In this document: positions 33,201-43,201 of the stretch, one piece after another
Numbering within the stretch: position 1 is the stretch's first letter
How the letters are laid out: every line of letters starts with the position of its first letter
DNA from: Asterochloris sp. CNOR1
Taxonomy: Eukaryota; Chlorophyta; Trebouxiophyceae; Trebouxiales; Trebouxiaceae
Assembly: GCA_963969365.1 (NCBI GenBank)
Contig: OZ017752.1
Location: forward strand, 2,356,001 to 2,420,000
Length of the DNA: 64,000 nucleotides
Direction of reading: 5' to 3'
Program-made: the position numbers and the translations under genes
The notes under the pieces: generated by a model
Told to the model about the DNA's origin: nothing
Databases searched by the model: none
Seen by the model: the letters and a program-made list of their open reading frames with translations, nothing else

Positions 33201-33973
33201 GTATATGACTTGTGCAGGTGTGGATACAGAAGTATGATGAGGACATGGGTGTCAAGGAACTGGAGCACCAGGAGGAGCAGACTGCCTTGAATGAGGTGTG
33301 GGGGGGGTGCACCTCCCGCTCTACTTCTGCTGCACATGCTGGTGGGCCTGAGGCCAGGTGCCACCACACTGCCCTTAAAATGTCTACTCACATGTTGAGC
33401 CCTGTCCTTGCTGAGAATTGTCATGTCTCCAGAGAGCTCCAGCTGCCTCTATTCCCGCTTGCGTTGGATCCCTGCCCTTCCACCTGTGGCCCTGGTGCCT
33501 GCAGGTGCAGGCACATCTCAAGCACTTCACAGAAGCGCACTCTGTGCTGCATGCTGAGCGCATGGTCCATGAGGAATCCATCAGAAAGGTGAGTCGGGCT
33601 TTAGTCTTGCAGCATGGTGCCGGTCCTGTGTCCTCACGCATGTCTCTCCCCAGAAGCTGGCCAGACTCCATCCACAAGCTCGCTAAGCTAGCTGCAGTCC
33701 TTAACCACACAGGATGCTGTAATGCTCTGTAAATTGCGTCAGACTCCCCCACAGGCTGTGTATAAGAACCTGGGCTGCTTGTTGCTGCAGGCTGCAGAGG
33801 AGCAGCGGGCTAGAGAGGATCTTGAGCGCCGACGTCAGCATGCAGCCAGGGTCATTCAGCGCAGGTGGCGCCTGTACAAGAGTGCCAAGGAGGCGGAGAG
33901 GAAAAAGCAGGCTGCGGCAGACAAAAAGAACAGAAAGGGCAGCGCGAAACCTGCTTCTGCCAAGAAGAAATAG
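30266..33973 (+). CDS. DRC10: Dynein regulatory complex subunit 10 (IQCD-like)
   Basis: DRC10 is part of the nexin-dynein regulatory complex that links outer doublets in motile cilia. Exons: 30266-30333, 30402-30468, 30650-30703, 30843-30953, 31446-31532, 31960-32055, 32274-32435, 32927-33094, 33218-33295, 33505-33588, 33791-33973; phases agree, about 385 aa. The N terminus MASTSLEAHRIMAVLD matches the EA-RIM-ILD block of the family. LLRALQKFPAAAERI and MADLLSDMHKLRRLMQKRL follow in family order, then long coiled coil, then VWIQKYDEDMG, equivalent to the DRC10 signature WIQKYDTEMG. It ends in one IQ motif, AARVIQRRWRLYKSA, and a Lys-rich tail. The exon-2 donor is GC (GAG|GCAAGC). The acceptor of exon 3 is a choice between two CAGs. 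DRC9/IQCG is the main alternative but fits the WIQKYD block less well. Confidence 0.82.
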
Positions 33974-34687
33974 TCAGGTCCCCTAAACTCAGCTGGTTGC
34001 CTCTTGACTGCAAAGTGAAACAGTAAGAGTGGCTTCACACCATGTTGAGGCATCAAATACAAGGCATGAAACGTCTGCATGCTGTGCATTATGAGTGAAC
34101 AGGCATACGAAAACCCATGGAGCTTCTGCCAGACATGAGCCGCCTGTAGTTTCATGCTGAGGCTGGCTGGGACTTGGGGGACGCCATTGCATGCATAAAG
34201 CAGCGGCAGCATCACTGGGGATACGCGGTGTGAGAGACAAGTGGCAAATGCGGAACAGAAGGAGGCCATCATAGGGCGGGTTGCAAGCCATGCAGTCAAT
34301 CTGCCTGGAGAGTTTGACAGGCGCAGATGAGTAATAGGCAAAATGAAACATGCTACTTGTAGTGCTTGGTGCGGCCACTGTTGATGTATCAGGAAGAGAC
34401 AAGCTTATGTGACTGGTCTTGGTCTAAGACCTCACACATCATCCCAAGGTGTGCGGCGCGGCTACTTGTGTTTCATGCTTTATACTGTTGGTACAGCTGA
34501 GCGATTTGCCTTGGCTCAGTGTACGCTTTTGAGCGCGAATGACTGTGCCATCATGTTGACCTTGGCGGTCCGGCAGAGCTTGCCAGAGGAGGTTAGGCTG
34601 AGCAGGGGATGCAACACAGCGGCTGTCCTCTGCAGGTGGCAGAGCAGCCAGCCAGCCAGAGCATGAGGCAGCTGCTGAAGGCTGGCC
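33974..34687. other. Convergent intergenic region, DRC10 (+) and unknown gene (-)
   Basis: 714 bp between two stop codons. I see 3' UTR-like sequence only and no supported exon, RNA gene or repeat. Confidence 0.5.
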
Positions 34688-37600
34688 CTACAGGCAGTGG
34701 CTGAAGCTCCTGGCTATTTTCAGGCTGGCCTGGCTGCTGGTGCTGGGCTCAGACGCCTCATCTGCCGACTGAGAGCCTCCATCGTGCAGCGCCTTGATTC
34801 TTGTGTTGATTTCAGACACGCGGCTCTGCCCAAAGGTCTGCAGGCGCACCACAGCTGTCAACAGTGCAGCTGCTGGTTATGTATGCCATTGCCAACATCA
34901 TGTAGGCTAGCCTGCCCAACCTGTGATGCATCGACTGCTTGCTGCTGGGAAGAAATGCAATGCAGTTCACAGGCTGGCCTACATGCATCGTGTCAGCAGC
35001 GGGCAATGGGCTAAATGCAGTTCCAGGGCTCGCATATATGCTTGTTCGGCAGCAGGGGATGGGCTGCACGCACGCTGCACCACACAGGACACACCCTCAG
35101 CTGCATGCGGAACGGTGAGTGTTTGCACCAGGCACCTCACCTTGACAAGAGTGAAGGGCTGCACGATGACCACAGGGTTGGCCTGCCTGCACGCCCGTGT
35201 GCCTCTGCGACCTGCAGCGCGCCCACCCAGCTCTATCATGTGGTGTGCAGTGGTCCAGCTGTCAAGAGATCCAACAGCACTGTGCCTGCTTGGCAAGCCA
35301 GCCAAATGCGCCACACACAGGAGATCTTGTACAACGCCTGATGCGGGCAGTGCAACAAACTCTGCAAGGTGGCCGTGGCCAGGAAAGGCAGCCTCTGCAG
35401 AACACTTGTGGCCTGACTGGTTGTAGGCTGTCAGCCTCTGCCATGCAGCAGAGCAGGTCCCTGCAGCAGCCCCTCCCGCCCTGCGCCCCCCTCCAGATCA
35501 CGACTGCTGCAAGCAACCCCAGCCTCCACGTCATTGCCAGACCCGAGGTGGGCCAATGCTCCATGCTGTGCAGCAGGCTGCCCTCCTTGCACCTCTCCCC
35601 CCACCACTCCCAGCCCAGCACTCAGCAGCACACCTCATCTGCAGAAGCCCGGCTCAAGTACGGCCCCAAAGCAGTGCTGGCACCTGGTCACCGCCCTGGG
35701 CACCCCCCCCAACCCCCAGCCCTCAGAAGCTCACCGCCGGACCCCCGGCTTGGCCGCTGCCCCATGCTGCGCAGCAGAGCAACCTCCTCCTCCTCTGCCG
35801 CGGCGTCAGCTGCCTCCTCCATCTCGCGACTGGTGCTCTGTCGACGGTGGATGCCCGCCTCTGCTGCCCGGCGACTGCTCTTGCAGGGCACCTCCAGCTC
35901 GAAGTCAGCGTCTAGAGAGCGCTTGCGACGGCTGGAGGCAGCACGGGGCCTAGGGGCTGCAGGCACAGCACCTCATCTCAGACCGTTTGCATGGTGGCTG
36001 CTGTCAAGCTGGCTCTAAGGGTACGCAACTGGCAGGGACGCTTGCGAGCGCTGGCGTCCACCCCCAGCTTGGGAGCTGCAGGCGGGCTGCCAATCCTGAG
36101 CCAAAGTTGCCAGTTGCAAGGATGCTCAACACTGGCTTGTGGCGGCTGAAGCTGCATTGAGCAAGGGCCCTGCAGATCAACTTCTAATCAGGATGTATGC
36201 TGTTATGCATGCTGGGTGGCTTGTGCTTGCAGGCAGCGTCCAGGGAGCCCTTGCAGCAGCGGATGACAGCGCGGGGCAGCCAAATTGCAGCTGGGGCAAC
36301 AGCGAGGACATCACAGCATGCTGGGCAGCTGCAGTTCACGCACCCAGTGCACAGGCCTGGTACTGCTACCCTGAATTCCTGATTGAGTGGTCCACCATAT
36401 GGCAGCAGAAGGGTGCGCCAGGCATGGAGACTATGTGGCAGAGATGAGACTGGCAGTGCTGAGCACAGCGATTAAAAGGCCTTGACCCAGCTACGCAACC
36501 AAGGCTGCATCACAGGGCACACCTGATGCTGCTGGCAGTCGACCCCATGCGTGGTCTGCAGCTGGTGCCTGTGCTCAAAGCTGCCACGAAACTCATTATA
36601 AGGGACCCACCTGAGGTCTTGGGAGCAAACCCTGGCAGCGCCTGCAGCTGGTGCCCGTGCTTGGCCCGCAGCTGCTGCTGCGGCGTCTGGAAGGCAGCCA
36701 GGCTGCACATGGGCAGCGGCAGCCCACTGCAGAAGGCATGGGGAAGGCTGCTGGTGGCCAGCGCCTCTGCTGGAGTCACAGGTACTATCTCGCTCTTGAT
36801 CACTTCCTGGGGCTCAGCCTTCAGGGGATGTGTGCCAGGCTCCTGCTTGATCTCTGCAGGCAAGGCAAGTCTGTATGGACGGAACCTGTGGTAAATGTTC
36901 CCCATGTCAGCTGAAGCCAACTCGAGACTGGGCCGCAGCCTTGGGGGAAGGGGCAGCCTCCAGCCTTCATTGCTACAGGCAAGGGGCATACTGCACTGCA
37001 ATTGAGCCTCAGACTTGATCAGGAGCTTCGCCTTGAGGGGTGTGTAACAGGCTTCTGCTTGCTCTCTGCAGGCAAGGAGGAGGCTGGTTCAAGCTCTGTA
37101 TCGCTGTGTTGTCATGCCAGCTCTCCATGACCAAGCTGCTAGTCGCACAGGGTCCACGTCAGCCTTCTGCTTGTTCTGCAGGCACGGCAATATCTTGATG
37201 ACATGTTCCATCCAGAAAAGGCGCTCTTGTGCTGGGTCCCTTGTCATCGGGTGATGAGCGAAAAGTGGCCGGTACACAGCAGCCCGTCAGGCTGGCACCA
37301 GGCCGGCTGTGGGCCACACCTGCACCAGGTGCTGGCGTGTAGTCACGGACGAGCCCAGGAAGTGTTCACGCCGGCAGCCTGCATTGAGCTGGCCACAAGT
37401 CGCAGCAGTCCTCTGCTCGGACTACCAGCGGGGGATGGCGATGTCCGCAAGCAACTGCATGCCTGGCAGCCCACGACATACCCTGGCACCCCACCTGTCC
37501 AGTACCATCACGAAGAGCAGCATGAAGTCGCTGTTGGGTGCTGAGCCAATACAACCTGCATGCAGGACAGCCCACACAGCATGCCGCCTGCCAATTGCCC

Positions 37601-38392
37601 AGGCCTGGCCACGTTACTGAGAGCCCCATTGCTACACACGTTTCACTGCTTCCTGCCGCATGTCCCCATGGAGTCATGGCGCCTCACCAATGCCTGTCTT
37701 CAGGAGGGTGGCAGCCATCTGAGGGGACTGGAACCCCAGGCCAGTGCAGAAGGGCGGCGTCCTGAGCATCCAGCCGCCAGGGGAAGCTCCAGAGCTGGGG
37801 GCAAACGGGTCCACGCTGCAAAGGCCAGGGCTGCAGGCAGAGCGCCTCTGAGTCAGGCGAGGCATGTAAAATTCCAGATGTGAGAACATCGCTGCAAATC
37901 TTTGTGCATCTAAGTGTGCTTAGGTGGAATCAGGCAATGCGTGGCATGAGGTGGTGATTGCTCAGCAAACATCGGAGATCAGCAGCAGTATCAGTGCCAG
38001 TGTGGCAAGGGTTCAGGTGGGGCAGGCGGCTGGGACTCACGCTGTGGGCGTGCACACCATCTCTGCATACAGATCAGCGCTGGGCTCTGCATACAGCCTG
38101 CCCATGCCCTCAGCCTCCCTGCCCCACTCTTGAGGCAATGAGGCTGACTTCATTGAGCCTGCAGGAGGACCAGGATGCTGTTGCCGTGATCATCAGGCAG
38201 TCACATCCACACTGCCTAGCCTGAAGCAGCTGCCGATCGCCAGGTGATGGCTGTAGGGGATTACCTGGGGATGCTGGTAGGCAGGAGCGATCGGTGGTCA
38301 TCACACAAGGCTGGGTGAAATCAGGCGGGGGAGTGTACTCTGCAAACGTCTTGCATTCGCGGTGAAGCCGACGCGGGGAGTCCGGATCAGCC
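34688..38392 (-). CDS. Unrecognised, probably nuclear protein (at least 10 exons, 5' end missing)
   Basis: Phase-consistent exons (complement): 38265-38392, 38058-38158, 37688-37830, 37495-37555, 37320-37421, 36611-36995, 36025-36075, 35735-35956, 35141-35394, 34688-34837; stop TAG at 34688; about 530 aa plus an unknown N terminus. Visible features: PQLWSFPWRLDAQDAALLHW, a middle part with SUMO-type sites AEIKQEPG and PLKAEPQE, two basic nuclear-localisation-like patches (ARKRPCQ and SSRRKRSLD), an acidic run AAAEEEEVALL, and a conserved-looking C-terminal region (VVIVQPFTLVK, FGQSRVSEINTRIKAL). I recognise no family. The combination suggests a chromatin or transcription-related protein, which is inference. 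The first listed exon starts in phase 2, so at least one 5' exon lies above 38392. The acceptor of the 36611-36995 exon is the least certain. Confidence 0.55.
36139..36447 (+). other. 102-codon plus-strand frame inside an intron of the minus-strand gene
   Basis: The frame contains MYAVMHAGWLVLAGSVQGAL, a plausible signal peptide from an inner Met, then a Trp/Cys-rich stretch with NCSWGNSEDITACW. It is antisense to an intron. There is no supporting splice structure and no family match, so it may be chance. Confidence 0.2.
36790..37186 (-). repeat. Three diverged copies of an acceptor-exon edge
   Basis: On the minus strand, a CCTGCAG-A-CAAGCAG-AG-CCTG block occurs with acceptors ending at about 37176, 37066 and 36854. 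The last two copies also share the following 60 bases (ACACA, CCCCT-AAGG, GATCAAG). The lowest copy is coding in the chosen model (EIKQEPGTHPLKAEP). Confidence 0.7.
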
Positions 38393-39287
38393 CTGTAAGA
38401 GTCTAGCAAACCACATGAAAGTTGCTGCCTGCTCGGCAGGGTTGACGAGTTGACCAGGTCAGGAGGCTACAACGCAGAATCGGATCCTGCCAGTGCCTCT
38501 AACATCAGCAAGCTGGTGAAAACAACCCCTTGAGCAGCTAGACATCAAACAATCCGCTGCAGCTCAAGCCCGTCTGGCAGTGTTATGCTAGCCTCAGGCG
38601 CCAGGGACAGCTGAAGCAGCCTCCTGTAACTTCTACGCCAGCCCCTGGGGCAGTCAAGACCACCAAAGTGCAGCCTGATGTTTGAGAGCAGAGGGACATG
38701 GCCTCTAGCTTGGCGACATATCGTCTCAAGCTGTCATAACACCAGCAGCCAGCAGACAGTATCTTGCAGACTTCACGGTGCTGAACTTCAAGAGTAAATG
38801 GTATTGAAGGGCGCAGCCCAAGGCTGGTGTCTGAGTCTCATTGCAGATCTTGCTGCACTTCTGACCCCTGCATGCAGACAGGTGAATGTGGGTCTGTACC
38901 CCAGGAGGAGCCGCACCGCATACCACAGAGCAGCACCTGATACTGTCACATGTGCAGAGCAGGGCCCAGTGCCGCACCCAATACTGTCACATGTTTAGAG
39001 CAGTGGCACAGTGCAAGCGGTGAGGATGCAGGGTGCAGGTTGCATGTGCAGCTGTTGATGAAGAGTGGCATGCACTGTGCACTGAAACGCTGGATTTGGC
39101 ACAAAGCAGGGTGACTGGACCAGGCGGTGCACCACCAACCCATAGCATCAATACATCGGTTCAGCATCAAGCCCCTGGAGCAGAGTCATGAGATTGTTGG
39201 GCACTCTGAGTGTTTGACCTCGATAAGAAGGTCATCGACAGGCTACGAGCCACCCTTGTAAACAACAGAGTCTCCAGTGCTCAGCAG
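38393..39287. promoter_or_regulatory. Divergent intergenic region, unknown gene (-) / DRC12 (+)
   Basis: It should contain the missing 5' exon(s) and promoter of the minus-strand gene and the promoter of DRC12. A 20-base block, AATACTGTCACATGT, is duplicated at 38940 (as GATACTGTCACATGT) and 38980. No other exon is supported. Confidence 0.4.
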
Positions 39288-40512
39288 ATGGGTCCCAAGA
39301 AGAAGTCGCCTGGCAACAAGAAGGCTGATGGACCAGCTAAGCTCACAGACAAGGTAAGTGCCTGCGAGAATTTTAGCTGTGCAATATCGAACGTAAAACT
39401 CACACCATGTAAACAGCAAAGGACAAAGCCAGCAACGCTGAGATTGGCAAAGTACAGTGCAAAGCACAGTGCCAATCTCATGGGCTCCTTGAGGCTGCAT
39501 GCAGGACCTCCTCAGGCGAGCAGAGGCGGAGCTTGTTGCCCTCCAGCGCGTGTTGGAGCAGAAGACTGCGGACGTGAGTGGCGGCATGCTGCATTCTTGG
39601 GGCTCTGTGCCAAAGCCTACGTGGCCTGCTGGTGTCATGCCTGTGCAGGCATCTGAAGCCAGAGAACGCGAGCAGCACTGGCGGGAGCTGGCCCAGACGG
39701 CAGAAGCCAGACTTTTGGAAGAGAAGAAGCTGACCTTGGCCATCTGCTCAGACATGACCCGCCAGGCGAAGGTGGACGTCTAATTTGTCCCAGGCTTCTG
39801 GGCAGCATAACCCAATACAAGGCAGCCAGAGGGGAGCTCAAGTCAGGGCATGCATCACTTCCAATTCTACCTTGCTCTGCAGTTGCTGGCGGCACCTTAA
39901 TTGTGGCAGACGCTGGAGCATACAGGGCAGGCCTGGAGCCTATCCCCCGGCCTCGTCATGCGCCCGCAGCAGGGCACTGCATCACTCAACCTCGTGACGC
40001 AGACTGGCAGACTGCGGCGGCTTGTGAGAGGGTGCACTTCCTGACTGCAATGTGCTGTGACTTACGGGCCAGGGTGCTGGTGGCTGCAGGTGAACCAGGA
40101 GCTCATGGCCAAGAAGGTCATTGCAGCGAACGAGCTGGTCCAGCACCAGCAGGCCCAACTGACTGACCGCGATGCCACTATACAGAGGCTGACCCATCTG
40201 CTGGATCAGCAGAAGCACCAGCATGCATCACAGGCAAGCACTCCATAGATGAGCCTCTTGTGTATCCTGCCTGTGAGATGATTGCTTCTCCTGCTTCTGC
40301 ACAGGGTGTTGCTCCTCCTGCCTTCCTGCTGTCACTCCCCTCCTCTGTTGTTTTCCTGGTGCAAGCAATCAGGTCTTGATGTGCAGGTGGCAGAGATGAC
40401 AAAGCGCCAGGTGATCATGCAGCATGACTTTAAGGAGTCCCTGCAGCAGGTGGCAGACCGCGTGCACCTCCACAATCAGCGGCATCAGCATGTGCAGCGT
40501 GCAGCAGTATAG
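39288..40512 (+). CDS. DRC12: DRC12/CCDC153-like coiled-coil protein
   Basis: DRC12 (CCDC153) is a small coiled-coil subunit of the nexin-dynein regulatory complex. Exons: 39288-39353, 39505-39573, 39649-39771, 40090-40233, 40387-40512, all phase 0, 175 aa, in the size range of the family. The N terminus MGPKKKSPGNKKADGPAK is the Lys-rich start typical of CCDC153. Then comes continuous coiled coil with LAICSDMTRQAK at the place of the family's DI-SDLTRQF block, and a C-terminal FKESLQQVADRVHLH segment. The intron after exon 4 has a GC donor (CAG|GCAAGC). A short inverted repeat lies in intron 1 at 39440-39480. Coiled-coil similarity is weak evidence alone; the N-terminal and DMTRQ motifs, the order and the size carry the call. 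Confidence 0.75.
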
Positions 40513-40664
40513 CTGTGAAATCCAGTCTGTGTACTGTTTCAGTCTTTCAGCAACTTGCAGCAAATGGAAGCAGTACAGCAACAATGAACACAACTTCATG
40601 AGAAGGGGGCCAAGTGGGTTCAGATGAAATAGCAATTCTAAGTGTCATTCGGAGTCAGGTGGTG

Positions 40665-42707
40665 TCATCTACAGTGCAGGGCAGGAAGCTGCACCGTAAT
40701 GAAGCCACGTCCCGAAAAGAACTGAAGGTGTCTCCCTAGGAGGAAACTCTCGATGACCCTGGGCAGGCTGGCTTCGCCACCAGAGCTGTTGTTCCCACGC
40801 CCTACAATTATGCGTAGCTCAAGCCTGTCATGAGGCTTGGATGCTATCATCACAAGCCTGCAGGCAGTAACAACAACATTTTGGGGGCTCGTTGAAGTTG
40901 GCTCAACAGTGTGGCATGTGCGCCAGCAGCCACGCGTGGTCATCTGATATCAAGAAGCATGTCGCAGGCACTTTGGTGGCACTTTAACAGCAGCTTTTAC
41001 CTGTGTTCAAGTGCTTGAGCTGCTTCGGCTGCATGTAAGCCATGCAGATCCAGCTGTAGCGGCCCCAGGCCGCGTTCCTCATTGTTAGAGCGCAGGATCT
41101 GCTGAGCTGCAGCATCATGTGCCTGCAACGCCTGGCTGCGCAGCGCATGTGCTTCAGCAGCTAAGCGCCTCGCTTCTGCATCAGTCACTTACAAAACTTG
41201 GAGCTCCAACAAGCATCGCATACACTCCAGCCCTGGCACGAGCGGGTGGCAGAACATGTCACATGCCGCACTGGAGCTCCAAACAGCCTCCCAGCGACCG
41301 CAATGCTGGCACAAGCTGGTCTGTGCACATGTTGAGTGCCTCTCTATATAGGCCAACACTCCATGCCAGCATGACATGGGAAGAGTCTGGCGGCGGCTAA
41401 GCAGTGCAGCACATCACAGGCAGCTGACCGGAGTGATGTTCTGCGGCATAGGCGGTGCCAGCACGCCGCATGAGCTTCTGCCACTGCCGGCTCAGCCGTA
41501 GGGCCTCGTGCCTGTGCTGCTGGTACACGTCCGCAGCCTCCCCTTCACTCTGCCCGCCTGCATGCGCATGACCCTCAAATTCTAAACCCCGAAGCTTAGC
41601 TCTCCATATGCAGCCAGCACCTGCATTGCACAGAAGTGCCCCTGTGCCCAAGGACAACCTAAGCTACCTGAGGTGACGCAGTAAGTCTGATTGTCAGGCA
41701 AGTCAGCACCTGGCTGCAGCTGGCCAAGTTTAAGTTGCCGCTGGTGATCATGTTGCATTTGAAAAGGTATCCAGACAGCGCAAGCACCAACCTGGTGCCT
41801 GCAGGGCTCCACTTGACGGCTTCCGTGGCTGGACCCTTTTCCTGCTGCGTCCTGCCTTCTGCGCTGCCTCACCGCCCGCAAGGTCCAAAGCAATCTGTGC
41901 AATATCCTCATCTGACTCGCTGCCAGTTTTGTACCCCTCCAGCTCTGCCAGCAGCTGTTCAGCAGCCACAACGTCGCCATTTGCAGCCAGCAGAACAGCC
42001 TGTGCCGACAGGAGAAGCTATTAGGGATGCCTCACAGATTTTGTAAAGCATCGAAGAGCTAGACCACCATCTGAAGCCGCCATGTCATCAGGTGCAGCCA
42101 ATGTTTTGCACATGAGGAATATGTCATTATGCAAACAATTTGCTTAAGGTGGAGGGCTACGCAGGCTGTGAGTAATGGGGGAGCCAAGTGCTCAGTCCTG
42201 ACAGGCACCTCAAGCACCAGAGCTCAGCTTGAGTCATGCTGAAGGTGAGCCATGCTGAGTGCCAGATGAAAGCTCAAAGCACAGACCTACCTCAACAAGG
42301 TCTGGCTCTGCCCAGGGATGAACCTCAACAAGCTGCATGACAGCATCTCCAGTCACAGTGAGGTGGTGAGCAGGCGACTGGGCATTGGCCTGGTGCCTGG
42401 GCAGGGGCAACTTGGCTGCCTTGGTTGGCGGCCCCTGCCATGCAGAACCCTTGGCAGGAGGTGGGGGCCCTGCTCTCAAGGGTGACTGTGCTAGCTGAGG
42501 GACCTTTGAAGCAGGTTGCTGTCCTGTGGGCGTGGCTGGGGACGTCCCAGGCCTAAGACCAGGGAAAGCCTCTGGGCTCAAGTCGGCTGCGCTGGTGCGG
42601 CCTGGACGCACATAGCTAGGGTTGGCTGCTCCAGGACCAGACCTGGGTCCCTGCTGCTGCTGCTCTGTCACAGCATGCCAACCTTTCTGGCGCTTGTGAC
42701 TCTTCAT
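40665..42707 (-). CDS. CUE-DUF1771-Smr domain protein (plant CID5/6/7-like)
   Basis: Exons (complement): 42291-42707, 41873-41999, 41429-41557, 41001-41187, 40665-40857; phases agree, 350 aa. The N-terminal third is Pro/Gln-rich and holds LSPEAFPGLRPG, placed like the PAM2/short peptide motifs of CID proteins. A CUE-like ubiquitin-binding helix pair follows (AVMQLVEVHPWAEPDLVE, then LLAANGDVVAAEQLLAEL). DUF1771 is YQQHRHEALRLSRQWQKLM to ARRLAAEAHALRSQALQAHD. The C-terminal Smr domain has LQLDLHGLHAAEAAQAL (the LDxHG motif) and IIVGRGNNSSG, where the usual GxGxHS His is Asn. Smr domains are nucleases or RNA-binding modules, and CID-type proteins bind poly(A)-binding protein. The 3' end is convergent with DRC12 at 152 bp. 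Confidence 0.88.
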
Positions 42708-43201
42708 GTATGGATGGTGCTAGATGAAGAGGCTGCCATCCAAGTGAGCCTGTCTCCCTGGCAGTGTCATGGGATGTTGAATGAATCGTGGAGGCTGCAA
42801 CTGCTAGGGCCACAGCTGCATGACTCACCCCACCCTCGCGGCTGTCAAATAGGGTTACGGCCATTGCAGCATGGCAGGTTCCCTGCCGGCTTTGAGGCAT
42901 GCAATGATACGTAGCATAGCCTACATTTGGATTGGAGCTGCCACTCTGCTCTAAGACCTGTTCTGCACAGCAGCAGCAGGGGCGGTCGCTCCCTGCATTC
43001 TCATGCAATCGGTGGGAGCCATCTCATGCATGGGCATCTCAAAGATTGTGGCACTGTCCTCAACATAGCTGCCGTGTGAACTCAGCATGATCTCTCCCTT
43101 GAGCTATGCTGAAGCAAACACCTGCACAGTGTAGCGCTTCCTTTCCACATTCCTGCCTTGTCATTCATGTGAATCGAGCTGCCTGGTACCGGGTCTGCAG
43201 G
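42708..43201. promoter_or_regulatory. Divergent intergenic region, Smr protein (-) / giant coiled-coil gene (+)
   Basis: 494 bp between the two proposed start codons. The frame of the first coiled-coil-gene exon stays open upstream to 43106, so its true start or a first exon may lie in the right-hand part. Confidence 0.45.

Noticed and set aside
35197-36018. 273-codon plus-strand frame
   Set aside because: It is antisense to the phase-consistent exons 35141-35394 and 35735-35956 of the minus-strand gene and is compositionally a mirror of their Arg/Glu-rich codons.
39440-39480. Short inverted repeat in DRC12 intron 1 (TGAGATTGGCA / TGCCAATCTCA)
   Set aside because: The stem is only about 11 bp with an 18-nt loop; too short to claim a structured RNA without other evidence.
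41700-41800. Possible extra exon of the Smr gene (frame with LVLALSGYLFKC)
   Set aside because: Its 3' end would be phase 0 and clash with the next exon, while exons 41873-41999 and 41429-41557 join directly in phase.
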